DNA from: Amycolatopsis antarctica
GTDB lineage: Bacteria; Actinomycetota; Actinomycetes; Mycobacteriales; Pseudonocardiaceae
Direction: 5' to 3'
Length of the DNA: 64,000 bases
Assembly (NCBI RefSeq): GCF_002262875.1
Contig: NZ_NKYE01000008.1
Coordinates: 124,001-188,000, forward strand
The notes under the pieces were generated by a model, which made no database searches, was not told the origin of the DNA, and saw only the letters and a list, made by a program, of their open reading frames with translations. Below, in pieces: positions 1 to 8,012 of the stretch; position 1 is the first letter of the stretch; the number at the start of each line of letters is the position of its first letter. The position numbers and the translations under genes are program-made.

Positions 1-1
1 C

Positions 2-562
2 CAGGCCCTGGAGAACCCGGAGTTCGAGACCGGCACGCCGGAAGCGGACCAGAACTTCCTCCGGGCGCTGGTGGCGTTCTACGTCATCTTCGAGGGCATG
101 TGGTTCTACACCGGTTTCGCGCAGATCCTCTCGCTCGGCCGCCGCAACAAGATGGTGGGCATCGCCGAGCAGTACCAGTACATCCTGCGTGACGAGTCGA
201 TCCACCTGAACTTCGGCATCGACTGCATCAACCAGATCAAGATCGAGAATCCGCACCTGTGGACCGAGCAGTTCCAGGCGGAGGTCCGCGGCATGCTGAC
301 CGAGGCCTGCGAACTGGAGATCGCCTACGCCCGCGACACGATGCCGCGCGGCATGCTCGGGCTGTCCGCGCAGCTCTGTGAGCAGTACATGCGGTTCATC
401 ACCGACCGCAGGGCGCAGCAGATCGGCCTGGCACCGATCTTCGGCGAGAACGAGAACCCGTTCCCGTGGATGTCCGAGGCGATGGATCTGAAGAAGGAGA
501 AGAACTTCTTCGAGACCCGGGTCATCGAGTACCAGTCCGGTGGCGCCCTCGACTGGGACTGA
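2..562 (+). CDS. nrdB: Ribonucleotide reductase beta subunit, class I (5'-truncated by window edge)
   Basis: The small subunit of class I ribonucleotide reductase houses the metal-radical cofactor that lets the large subunit reduce ribonucleotides to deoxyribonucleotides. Only the C-terminal part is present; the frame is open to base 2, so the start lies outside the window. The metal-ligand helix [10 protein letters not shown] is visible, with the Glu and His ligands. A preceding segment ([12 protein letters not shown]) fits the radical-harbouring helix bundle. The protein ends in a flexible tail finishing GGALDWD, the type of C-terminal peptide that docks into the alpha subunit. The alpha subunit is not in the window and would be expected upstream. 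No convincing terminator hairpin follows the stop. The family assignment is secure; the choice of symbol between nrdB and nrdF is less so. Confidence 0.9.
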   Translation, partial: QALENPEFETGTPEADQNFLRALVAFYVIFEGMWFYTGFAQILSLGRRNKMVGIAEQYQYILRDESIHLNFGIDCINQIKIENPHLWTEQFQAEVRGMLTEACELEIAYARDTMPRGMLGLSAQLCEQYMRFITDRRAQQIGLAPIFGENENPFPWMSEAMDLKKEKNFFETRVIEYQSGGALDWD

Positions 563-963
563 GCCACCTGAGGGTGCGGACTCCGGGCACGCTGTTCGGG
601 GACACCGTTCGGCGGACGCGGGCGGGACACAGGATCGACGGTCCCGTCCGTGTCCGTGCGGACGTCCGGAGCGTCCCGGCCGCACCGCCCTCGTCACGGC
701 GTTCCGCTCGTCCCCGGTCATACCGGCAGTGGAGGGCTCGTCCCCGCGTGACGACCGCGCCCCCACCGGTGGAGGATCGCGCCCGTCGCCTATTACTTCG
801 AGTAGTCAATTGATCGCGGTCGATCACCCATTCAGTCGGTAGACACCGAACCGGCCACATGGTGACGTGACGAGGTTCCAGGACCGCTCGTCGGGGGCGT
901 CGTCATTCACCGTTCCACGTCGGCGCTGAGCTGGCCTAATGCAAACTCGCGAAGAGGTGGAGA
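563..963. other. 401-bp intergenic region between nrdB and the PAS-GGDEF-EAL gene
   Basis: I see no supportable gene here. The first 220 bases are GC-rich with short self-complementary runs but no clear terminator. Bases 790-840 are noticeably AT-richer than the surroundings and contain a perfect dyad (811-826), so this is the likely promoter/operator segment for the downstream regulator gene. Confidence 0.5.
811..826. promoter_or_regulatory. Perfect inverted repeat TGATCG-N4-CGATCA
   Basis: Two 6-bp arms are separated by CGGT inside an AT-richer stretch about 140 bp upstream of the PAS-GGDEF-EAL start. The position and symmetry fit a dimeric repressor or activator site; no cognate regulator is identified. 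It is too short and too far from the nrdB stop, with no T-run, to be a good terminator. Confidence 0.3.
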
Positions 964-2814
964 GTGCCCGAACCTGGTACGGCGCCAGGACTGATCGACA
1001 TCGCCCGGCGGTGGGCCGCCAGGCTGGGCGACACGAACGGCGTATCCCTTCCCGCGGACGAACTGGAGTCCGTGTTGCTGGAGGTGGCCAGGGAGGCGCA
1101 CGCCTCCGCCGACCACGCCGGGGCGGCCGCACGGGAACGTTTCACCGCGCTCTACGCCAACTCCCCCGTCGGCATCGCGCTCGCCGACCCCTCCGGCCGC
1201 GTCGCCGAGGCCAACGCCGCGCTGGGACAACTCCTCGGCTGCCCGCCGGAAGCCCTGCGCGGCACGGAGATTCCGAGTCTCGGCGCCGGCGAGCGCAATA
1301 TGACGCAGTTGCGCACCGGGCTGGCGGACCTGCACGGCAACGAGGTCTCGCTGTACCACTCGCGGCTGCTCCTCGAGCACGCCGACGACGGCCCGATGTG
1401 GGTGCACGTCACGCTGGCACGACTTCCGGGAGACGGTCCCGGCCCGGGCTATCCGATGCTGATCGTCGAGGACGCGAACGAGCTGCACCTGCTGCAGGAG
1501 ACGCTGCGGCACCAGAACCTGCACGATCCGCTCACCGGCCTGCCCAACGCCTCGCAGTTCTCCGCGAAGCTGGAGACCTCGATGAGTTCCGGGGCCGACA
1601 CCCAGATCGCCTTGGTGTACCTGGACATCGACGGCTTCAAGGTGATCAACGACGGGCTGGGCGCCGGCGTCGGCGACCAGGTCCTGCGCGAGATCGCGGG
1701 CAAACTGCAGGCGTTGTTCACCACGCACGACGCGTTCGTCGCCCGGTTGTCCGGCGACGGCTTCGCGATCGTCATGGTCGGCGAGCTGACCCCGGCCGAG
1801 GTGGTCGATCTCGTCGAGCAGGCGCTGGCGGACCTGGCCGAACCGGTCTACCTCGACGAGTTCGGTATCGGCGTCAGCGCCAGCGTCGGCATCGTGGTAC
1901 GCGACGCCGCCGAGGGCACGCCTGCCGACCTGTTGCGCGCCGCCGAACTCGCGCTGCACCGAGCCAAGGAGGCGGGCAAGGCGCAGTGGATGCTGTTCGA
2001 CCCCGCGCTCGACGCCCGTGACCGCAGCCGTTACCAGCTCGGCGCCGTCATCGCGGGGGCACTGGAGAACGGCGAGTTCTCGCTGATCTACCAGCCGACG
2101 GTGAAGCTGGCCGACCAGAAGCAGCTCGCCGTGGTCAACGCCGGGCTCCGCTGGAACCACCCGCACCTCGGCGAACTGGACTCGGACGAGTTCTACCCGC
2201 TGGCCGAGACGACCGGCATGACCATCCCGCTCGGCCGGTGGCTGCTCACCGAGGCACTGGCCGCCACGGCCCGCTGGCGTGCCGACTTCGGCGAGGCCGG
2301 ACCGGAACTGTGCGTGCGCCTGCCTGCCCGGCTCGCCACCGACCCGGACCTGGTGCTGCTCGTCCGCGAGGAGCTGGAACGCAACGAGCTGCCGCCCCGC
2401 GCCCTGCGGCTCTGCGTGGACGGCCGCTCGCTGTTCGACGCGAACGGCGAGCTGATCGACTCGCTCGCCGTGCTGGCCGAACTGGGCGTGCAACTCGTGC
2501 TCACCGTGCACGGGACGGCGGACCTGGAGCTGATCCCGCACCGGGAGCTGCCGGTCGGGCACGTCATCCTCAGCGGGCCGGTCGTCGACGCCATCGGCGG
2601 TGACGACCCGGCGTCCGCCGCCGCCTGGCATCTCGACCTGCTGGTCGAACGCGCCAAGCAGCTCCGCCTGCGCATCGGCGCGGAAGGCGTGCGCGACCAG
2701 GACCAGGCAGCCCGTCTGCGCGAGCATGGGATCATGGCCGCCCGGGGCCCGTTCATCGCCGAGACGGCCACCAGTGCCGACATCGACGCGCTCATCGCCC
2801 GTCACGCGAGCTGA
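964..2814 (+). CDS. PAS-GGDEF-EAL protein with degenerate catalytic motifs
   Basis: A 616-aa cytoplasmic protein with the layout of a hybrid cyclic-di-GMP enzyme. A PAS sensor domain lies at about residues 56-170, a GGDEF domain at about 186-345 (opening with LHDPLTGLPN) and an EAL domain at about 365-610. The signature motifs are altered. The GGDEF loop reads SGDGF (263-267), the EAL motif reads NAG (392-394), and the usual DDFG segment of the EAL domain reads TVHG. The EAL catalytic Glu and the tandem Asp metal ligands are therefore missing, so I predict neither synthesis nor hydrolysis of c-di-GMP; a c-di-GMP or GTP-binding receptor role is more likely. The GTG start at 964 has a purine-rich SD (GAGGTGGAGA) just upstream. 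No membrane segment is seen. Confidence 0.85.
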   Translation: MPEPGTAPGLIDIARRWAARLGDTNGVSLPADELESVLLEVAREAHASADHAGAAARERFTALYANSPVGIALADPSGRVAEANAALGQLLGCPPEALRGTEIPSLGAGERNMTQLRTGLADLHGNEVSLYHSRLLLEHADDGPMWVHVTLARLPGDGPGPGYPMLIVEDANELHLLQETLRHQNLHDPLTGLPNASQFSAKLETSMSSGADTQIALVYLDIDGFKVINDGLGAGVGDQVLREIAGKLQALFTTHDAFVARLSGDGFAIVMVGELTPAEVVDLVEQALADLAEPVYLDEFGIGVSASVGIVVRDAAEGTPADLLRAAELALHRAKEAGKAQWMLFDPALDARDRSRYQLGAVIAGALENGEFSLIYQPTVKLADQKQLAVVNAGLRWNHPHLGELDSDEFYPLAETTGMTIPLGRWLLTEALAATARWRADFGEAGPELCVRLPARLATDPDLVLLVREELERNELPPRALRLCVDGRSLFDANGELIDSLAVLAELGVQLVLTVHGTADLELIPHRELPVGHVILSGPVVDAIGGDDPASAAAWHLDLLVERAKQLRLRIGAEGVRDQDQAARLREHGIMAARGPFIAETATSADIDALIARHAS

Positions 2815-2908
2815 GGCTCGGCAGGCGACAATGCCTCCTGCCGACCAGGCCGGATCGCTCTCGGTTCCGAACCCCGGGTGAGAAACCATGTCCCGCGAAA
2901 GGAACCAC

Positions 2909-3370
2909 ATGAAGCAGGCAGAGCAGGCTCCGGACTTCACCCTCACCGATGAGTCGGGAACCGAGCGGACCCTCTCGACACTGCTGGAGAACGGCCCGGT
3001 CGTGCTGTTCTTCTACCCGGCCGCGATGACCGGCGGCTGCACCGCCGAGAGCTGCCACTTCCGTGACCTCGCGGCCGAGTTCGCCGAGGTCGGTGCGCAG
3101 CGGGTCGGCATCAGCCCGGACTCGGTCAGCAAGCAGCAGCAGTTCTCCAGCGCCAACGATTTCGACTTCCCGCTGCTGTCCGACCCGGACGGCACCGTGG
3201 CGAAGCAGTTCGGCGTGCGCCGTAAGTTCGGCCCGCTGCTGACCAAGCGGCACACCTTCGTGATCGACACCGATCGCACGGTGCTCGAGGTCATCAAGAG
3301 CGAGCTCAAGTTCAGCAAGCACGCCGACGAGGCGCTCGACGTGCTCAAGGCCCGCAAGAAGGCCGCGTAA
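2909..3370 (+). CDS. bcp: Peroxiredoxin, Bcp/PrxQ type
   Basis: A thiol peroxidase that reduces hydrogen peroxide and organic hydroperoxides in the cytoplasm, recycled by thioredoxin. The 153-aa protein has the thioredoxin-like fold signature FFYPAAMTGGCTAESC. The first Cys is the peroxidatic residue, and the second, five residues on, is placed like the resolving Cys of atypical 2-Cys Bcp proteins. The classic TPGCT motif reads TGGCT here. An ATG at 2888 would add seven residues, but a good SD (GAAAGGA, 2897-2903) sits 5 nt before the ATG at 2909, so I prefer 2909. It stands alone, in the same direction as the upstream regulator gene and convergent with the LCP gene. Confidence 0.88.
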   Translation: MKQAEQAPDFTLTDESGTERTLSTLLENGPVVLFFYPAAMTGGCTAESCHFRDLAAEFAEVGAQRVGISPDSVSKQQQFSSANDFDFPLLSDPDGTVAKQFGVRRKFGPLLTKRHTFVIDTDRTVLEVIKSELKFSKHADEALDVLKARKKAA

Positions 3371-3443
3371 CCGGCGGCCCGCGCGGTGCCGGGGCTGTCG
3401 CCCCCGCGCGCACTGCCGCCCGCGGACCGGCGCCCCACCGGAC

Positions 3444-3488
3444 GCCGCGCGATCCCGGTACACCCCGACGGTCCCGGGATCGCGCGGC
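3444..3488. terminator. Bidirectional terminator between bcp and the LCP gene
   Basis: A perfect 15-bp inverted repeat (arms 3444-3458 and 3474-3488) flanks a 15-nt loop between two convergent genes. There is no strong T-run on either side, which is common for high-GC actinobacterial terminators. It ends a few bases before the LCP stop codon. Confidence 0.75.
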
Positions 3489-3494
3489 CACCGG

Positions 3495-4706
3495 TCAGCT
3501 CACGATGACGTCGTCCGGGATGGCGGTGTCGTTGGTCAGTGCGTCGAAGAGCTGACCGGACTTCTCCTTGTCCCAGTTCTCCGCCGAGGCGGAGGTGGTG
3601 GGCACGGTGGTGGTGACCACGCCGCCGGAGGAGATCCCGCGCATCGCCCAGGCGAAGCCGACCAGGTTGTGCAGGTGGTCGTCGGTGTCCATGGTGAGCG
3701 CTTCGGGCGCGGAGGACAGCAGCGGGAACAGGTCGAACGGGTTGAGCAGGGTGCCGGGGCTGGACATCTCGCTCACCAGTGCGCCGATGAACTTGCGCTG
3801 GTTGGCCACCCGGTCGAGGTCGGAGCGGGGAGTCGCCTCGCTGTATCGCATCCGGACGAACCCCAGCGCCTGCGCGCCGTCGAGTTCCTGCAGCCCCGCC
3901 GGGATGGTGATGCCGGTCTTGGTGTCCACCATCTCGTTCGGGATGTCCATCTCGACGCCGCCGATGGCGTCGACGATGCTGGCGAAGCCACCGAATCCGA
4001 TCTCCGCGTAGTGGTCCATCCGCAGCCCGGTGGCCTGCTCGACGGTCTGCGTCAGCAGCGGGGCGCCGCCGAAGGAGAACGCGGCGTTGATCTTGTTGGT
4101 GCCGTGGCCGGGGATCTTCACGTTGGAGTCGCGCGGCAGGCTGAGCAGGGTCGGCGGGGTGTCGTTGTCCGGCAGGTGCGCGATCATGATCGTGTCCGTG
4201 CGCTGTCCGCCGGTGTCACCGGTGGCCAGGCGCGCCTCGTCCTCCGGATCGAGCCCCGCGCGGGAGTCCGAGCCGACGATCAACCAGTTGGTGCCCTCGG
4301 CGGAGGCCGGCCTGCCCTCGTAGTCGGGCAGTGCGTCGATGCGGTTGATCGAGGTCTCGAGGTAGATCCACATCCCGCCGATCAACACCAGGATCACCAG
4401 CAGCAGCGAGCCGGCGATCTTGCCCGGCCCGAACCTGCGGCGCCGTCCGCCGGGATGCCCGGGCGGTGGCCGCCCCGGCGGCTCCCGCCGCGGCGGCGGC
4501 TGGTGCGGGGGCTGATGCGGCGGTGGCTGGTGCGGCGGGCCGGAACGCATCGGCCGCTGCGGCGGCCGCTGACCGGGTGGGCGTCCCTGCTGCGGCCCCC
4601 GGCCGGGCAGGGGCATCATCTGCGCGCTCTGGTGGTCGCGGGGCCCGCGTGGCCGGCGAGGCCCTGGTGGCGGCTGCTGGCCGCCGTAGTCTCCGCCGTA
4701 CGTCAT
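3495..4706 (-). CDS. LytR-CpsA-Psr (LCP) family cell-wall ligase
   Basis: LCP proteins transfer undecaprenyl-linked polymers (arabinogalactan, teichoic acid or capsule) onto peptidoglycan at the outer membrane face. This 403-aa protein starts with about 95 residues rich in Pro, Gly, Gln and Arg, including a short repeated HQPP unit. One transmembrane helix follows (about 97-117, SLLLVILVLIGGMWIYLE), then an extracytoplasmic LCP domain. Diagnostic segments are IVGSDSRAG, TDTIMIAHL, LLSLPRDSNV and the Arg-rich FVRMRYSEATPRSDLDR near the end of the domain, with the Asp and Arg residues used for pyrophosphate and metal binding. The long cytoplasmic proline-rich tail is typical of actinobacterial LCPs. 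The ATG has an SD-like GGGAGATGGG just upstream. The specific polymer is unknown. Confidence 0.9.
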   Translation of the reverse strand: MTYGGDYGGQQPPPGPRRPRGPRDHQSAQMMPLPGRGPQQGRPPGQRPPQRPMRSGPPHQPPPHQPPHQPPPRREPPGRPPPGHPGGRRRRFGPGKIAGSLLLVILVLIGGMWIYLETSINRIDALPDYEGRPASAEGTNWLIVGSDSRAGLDPEDEARLATGDTGGQRTDTIMIAHLPDNDTPPTLLSLPRDSNVKIPGHGTNKINAAFSFGGAPLLTQTVEQATGLRMDHYAEIGFGGFASIVDAIGGVEMDIPNEMVDTKTGITIPAGLQELDGAQALGFVRMRYSEATPRSDLDRVANQRKFIGALVSEMSSPGTLLNPFDLFPLLSSAPEALTMDTDDHLHNLVGFAWAMRGISSGGVVTTTVPTTSASAENWDKEKSGQLFDALTNDTAIPDDVIVS

Positions 4707-4811
4707 CGCCCATCTCCCAATCCGCTAGGTCGGCGCGTGCGGTGACCACTAAACCGCACCCGCCGTACCCAGGGACGCCCGACACCCCCGAAGGTTGTGC
4801 CGGTAGCCCGG

Positions 4812-6140
4812 TCAGTGTGCGGGCTTGGTGAATCCGAACTGGTGCACGTTCAGGTACCCGGACCGGAAACCCGCCTCGGAGTAGGCCAGGTAGAACTCCC
4901 ACATCCGGCGGAACATCTCGTCGAATCCCAGATCGGCGACCTCGCTCCAGCGGCTGTTGAACCGCTCCCGCCACTCGCACAGCGTGCGCGCGTAGTCCTG
5001 GCCGAACTCGCGCACCGCGTCGAGCCGGAGGTTCGTGCTTCCCGAGATACCGGCCTTCACCGAGTCCGTGGACGGAATGAGCCCGCCGGGGAAGATGTAC
5101 TTGTGGATCCAGGTGTACGAGTCCGAGGCGGCCAGCATCCGGTCGTGCGGCATGGTGATCGCCTGCAGGCCGAACCGGCCGCCGGGACGCAGTCGCTTGC
5201 CGATGGTGTCGTAGAACGTCGGCCAGTAGGCGGCGCCGACGGCCTCGATCATCTCGACGCTGACCACGGCGTCGTACTCACCCGTCGAATGCCGGTAGTC
5301 GCACAGCCGCACGTCCACGCTGCCGGACAGGCCGGCGGCGGCGATGCGCTGCTGGGCTAGGACCTGCTGTTCCTCGGAGATGGTCAGTGAGGTGACCTTC
5401 GCCCCGCGCCGGGCGGCGCGGATGGCGAGTTCGCCCCAGCCGGTGCCGATCTCCAGCACCTCGCTGCCGGGGCCGACGCCCGCATAGTCGAGTACGCCGT
5501 CGATCTTGCGGTACTGGGCGGTGGTCAGGTCGTCACCCTCGGCGAACAGGGCCGAGGAGTACATCATCGTCTCGTCCAGGAAGGTGCCGAACAGGTCGTT
5601 CGACAGGTCGTAGTGCCGGTGGATGTTGGACCGGGCACCGTCGACCGTGTTCTTCTCCGTGGACGGCTGCCTGCGGTCGACGAACCGCCGGAACCGCTGC
5701 AGTGCGGGCGGAACAAGTGTGGCCATCCGCTCGGCGAAGGGTGTCAGCACCTCCGCGAGCGCGTCGGAGGTCCAGTCCCCCACCATGTACGCCTCGCCGA
5801 AGCCGATCTTGGCGTCGACGCCGAGACGGTGGAAGAACGCCGCGGGCCGGTGCAACCGCATCTCCGGCGCGTCCGGACCGCCCGCCCCCAGCGTGCTGCC
5901 GTCGGGCAGGGTGATCCGCACGTCCAGCGGGCGCACGGCCCGGCGGAACAACACCTCGGCGATCCGGGCCCGGAAGGCGGACCGCGGGGCGTGCTCGAGC
6001 CCGTCCCAGCGCGCCGGGTCCGCCTGGACCGTCGGTGCGGAGTGCGTGCGGACGTCCGCCGCGGGCCGCACCGCCGCGGGACGGCCGGCGTCCGGCTGGT
6101 CGGACGGCGACGGGTTCCGGTCGACGCGTGAGCTGGTCAA
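4812..6140 (-). CDS. Cyclopropane-fatty-acyl-phospholipid synthase family methyltransferase
   Basis: A SAM-dependent enzyme of 442 aa related to CFA synthases and UfaA/mycolate cyclopropane synthases, which modify the double bond of membrane acyl chains. The Rossmann SAM site VLEIGTGWGELAIRAA is clear. Upstream are the family's N-terminal helical region and the segment IHRHYDLSNDLFGTFLDETMMYSS. Downstream, VSVEMIEAVG and FIFPGG-like segments match the active-site core. The best start is TTG at 6140, with a strong SD (GGGAGGGAG) about 6 nt upstream; the first 45 residues are low complexity. It is followed on the same strand by the LCP gene after 105 bp. Whether it makes cyclopropanes or branched methyl groups cannot be told from sequence. 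Confidence 0.87.
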   Translation of the reverse strand: MTSSRVDRNPSPSDQPDAGRPAAVRPAADVRTHSAPTVQADPARWDGLEHAPRSAFRARIAEVLFRRAVRPLDVRITLPDGSTLGAGGPDAPEMRLHRPAAFFHRLGVDAKIGFGEAYMVGDWTSDALAEVLTPFAERMATLVPPALQRFRRFVDRRQPSTEKNTVDGARSNIHRHYDLSNDLFGTFLDETMMYSSALFAEGDDLTTAQYRKIDGVLDYAGVGPGSEVLEIGTGWGELAIRAARRGAKVTSLTISEEQQVLAQQRIAAAGLSGSVDVRLCDYRHSTGEYDAVVSVEMIEAVGAAYWPTFYDTIGKRLRPGGRFGLQAITMPHDRMLAASDSYTWIHKYIFPGGLIPSTDSVKAGISGSTNLRLDAVREFGQDYARTLCEWRERFNSRWSEVADLGFDEMFRRMWEFYLAYSEAGFRSGYLNVHQFGFTKPAH

Positions 6141-6254
6141 GGCACTCCCTCCCGCCGGTGCTGTCGTGGCCGGCGAATGGTGGAACGGGACCCCGGTGGG
6201 CGTCCCTGGCTTCCGGCGTCCCGTCCGGATCTTCTCCGGTCACGGGACGCTGAT

Positions 6255-6965
6255 TCACTTCTCGGTCTGCTGGACGGGTATTCGCAGCCGCTGGTCGTCC
6301 GGCTTGGTCCACGCGGCTGTGACGCTCCGGTCGGACGTCGGCAACCCGAGCGTCTCCAAGGTGAACGTGCTCGCCAACCGTGTCCACACGGCGGAACGCC
6401 GGAGCATCGCGTGTCCTTCCGCCTCGATCTCGAACCGGGCCAGCCGCGCGCTGCCGGCCGCGGCCCTGGTCGCGAACGAGTACGAATCGGCGGGATCGGT
6501 CATTCGGTCCCTGGTGCCGTGAACGATCAGCACGTCCTTGCCGCGCACACCCGTCACCGGTTCGGGCCCCGGCGTCCACGGCGCGAGTGCGCACACTCCC
6601 ACCACAGCCGGGTCGTCGGCGACCCGCAGCGCGGTGCGTCCGCCCATCGAGTGGCCGACGAGCACCACCGGCAGGCCGGGGTGCTCGGCGCGGATCCGGT
6701 CGAGTGCCCACCGGGCGTCGCGCACCGGGTCGAGATCAGGAGCGTTCCAGCCGCGGACGCGGTTGCGCAGCAGCCACACCGCGACACCATGCTCGTGTCC
6801 CGCCTGGTGGATGTCCCGCGCCAGCGGGACCATCCGCAGGTACGCCAGCCGCCACGGGTGGACGGCCGACTGTCCCCACTCGGCGCCGCCGTGCAACACC
6901 AGCACGACCGCCTTCGCCGGGCCGGCGGCGCGCCGGACCGACAGGGACGGAACGTCCTCACTCAT
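6255..6965 (-). CDS. Alpha/beta hydrolase
   Basis: A 236-aa alpha/beta-hydrolase-fold protein. The nucleophile elbow is GHSMGG with Ser as nucleophile. The early strand KAVVLVLHGGAEWG supplies the oxyanion-hole HGG. A late Asp in HGTRDRMTDP and a His in EIEAEGHAML complete the predicted catalytic triad. It looks cytoplasmic, with no signal peptide. The substrate is unknown; the size and the dienelactone-hydrolase/BAAT-like layout suggest a small esterase. It lies 114 bp upstream of the CFA-like methyltransferase on the same strand and divergent from the SIS-domain gene; co-transcription with the methyltransferase is possible. Confidence 0.82.
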   Translation of the reverse strand: MSEDVPSLSVRRAAGPAKAVVLVLHGGAEWGQSAVHPWRLAYLRMVPLARDIHQAGHEHGVAVWLLRNRVRGWNAPDLDPVRDARWALDRIRAEHPGLPVVLVGHSMGGRTALRVADDPAVVGVCALAPWTPGPEPVTGVRGKDVLIVHGTRDRMTDPADSYSFATRAAAGSARLARFEIEAEGHAMLRRSAVWTRLASTFTLETLGLPTSDRSVTAAWTKPDDQRLRIPVQQTEK

Positions 6966-7144
6966 CTACGGACCACCTTCACCTGTCGGCCACCGCTTGC
7001 GCGACGATGTTCTCCGGGACCACGCCTGCCCGCCGGTCTTCTTCCATGGGGCCGACCCAAGCAGGCAGCGTGCGGCGGCGCAGCGCCGGAGGCTCGTCTC
7101 GCGAAAGTATTCGGAACAGATCCCACCAGGGAAGGGAACATGTG

Positions 7145-7870
7145 GTGAGCACCACTGAACTCGGCAGGCTGACGACGGCCGCGATCACCGCCGCGGAGCG
7201 GGCGAACGCCGCCACCATCACCGAGGCCGCCGCACTGGTGCTCGGCTGCCTGCGGGCGGACGCGCTGGTCCTCACGGCCGGCGCGGGCCACTCGCTCGCC
7301 GCCGTCGCCGAGACCTTCTACCGGGCAGGCGGCCTGGCTCCGGTCTACCCGGTCTACCACCCGGACCTGTTGCCGATGCACGGCGCCGGGGCCAGCACTC
7401 TCGCCGAGCGGCGGCAGGGGCTGGCCGCCGAGGTGCTGTCCGGGATCGGCCCTGGACCGGGCGACGTGCTGGTGGTGTTCTCCACCTCCGGCGTCAATCC
7501 GTATCCGCTGGAACTCGCGTCCCACGCACGGGAGGCCGGGCTGGCCGTGGTGGCGGTGACCTCGCCCGCCAGTTCGGCCGCGGCGCCCCGGCGCGGCGGC
7601 GGGATTCTCGCCGAGCAGGCGGATGTCGTACTGGACACCGGCATCCGCCCCGGCGACGCCAGCTACCCGGAACAGGCGCCCAGGACGGCCGCGCTCTCCA
7701 CGATCGTCAACGCGCACCTGTGGAACCTCGTACTGGCGAGCGTGCTGGAACTCGCCGCGGCCGAGGGGCTGGAAGTGCCGCTGTGGCGCAGTTCCAACAC
7801 TGTCGGCGGCGATGAGGCGAACGCCGCGCTGCTGGAGCGCTACCGGCCACGGGTCCCGCCCCTGCGCTGA
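7145..7870 (+). CDS. SIS-domain sugar-phosphate-binding protein (UPF0309-like)
   Basis: A 241-aa SIS-domain protein. SIS domains bind phosphosugars and occur in isomerases and in regulators of sugar metabolism. The N-terminal helix is followed by LVLTAGAGHSLAAVAETFYRAGG, the phosphosugar-binding strand-loop with a His-Ser pair as in UPF0309 proteins. The second SIS strand VLVVFSTSGVNP carries the Ser/Thr-rich STSG loop, and AGLAVVAVTSPASS is the third. It begins with GTG at 7145, preceded by GAAGGGAA at 7131-7138. An open frame extends hundreds of codons upstream in the same frame but is low-complexity and antisense to the hydrolase, so I reject it. No kinase or transporter partner is nearby and the substrate is unknown. 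Confidence 0.8.
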   Translation: MSTTELGRLTTAAITAAERANAATITEAAALVLGCLRADALVLTAGAGHSLAAVAETFYRAGGLAPVYPVYHPDLLPMHGAGASTLAERRQGLAAEVLSGIGPGPGDVLVVFSTSGVNPYPLELASHAREAGLAVVAVTSPASSAAAPRRGGGILAEQADVVLDTGIRPGDASYPEQAPRTAALSTIVNAHLWNLVLASVLELAAAEGLEVPLWRSSNTVGGDEANAALLERYRPRVPPLR

Positions 7871-7999
7871 CCGGCGGCCGGCGTAGGTCCACATCGGACG
7901 GTCACCGGCAGGGTCCCGGTCCGGGCGGCGGAAGTGCCGGCGCGGCTCGTCCGCTCACCCACGCGCGGCATCCCGCGACATCCGTGCCGCACGGCACGG

Positions 8000-8005
8000 T
8001 AATCT
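8000..8005 (+). promoter_or_regulatory. Candidate -10 element (TAATCT) for a leaderless transcript
   Basis: TAATCT lies exactly 7 nt before the GTG start at 8013, and there is no Shine-Dalgarno sequence. This TAnnnT-N6-8-RTG spacing is the arrangement of actinobacterial leaderless promoters, where transcription starts on the first base of the start codon. Confidence 0.45.
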
Positions 8006-8012
8006 GCGCGCC

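Noticed and set aside
907-2946. Long antisense open frame (679 codons) opposite the PAS-GGDEF-EAL gene, and similar long frames opposite tkt, zwf, aarF-like and the ABC exporter
   Set aside because: GC-rich codon bias leaves the complementary frames open. The translated sequences are low-complexity Arg/Gly/His-rich, lack family motifs, and the sense strand carries clear proteins.
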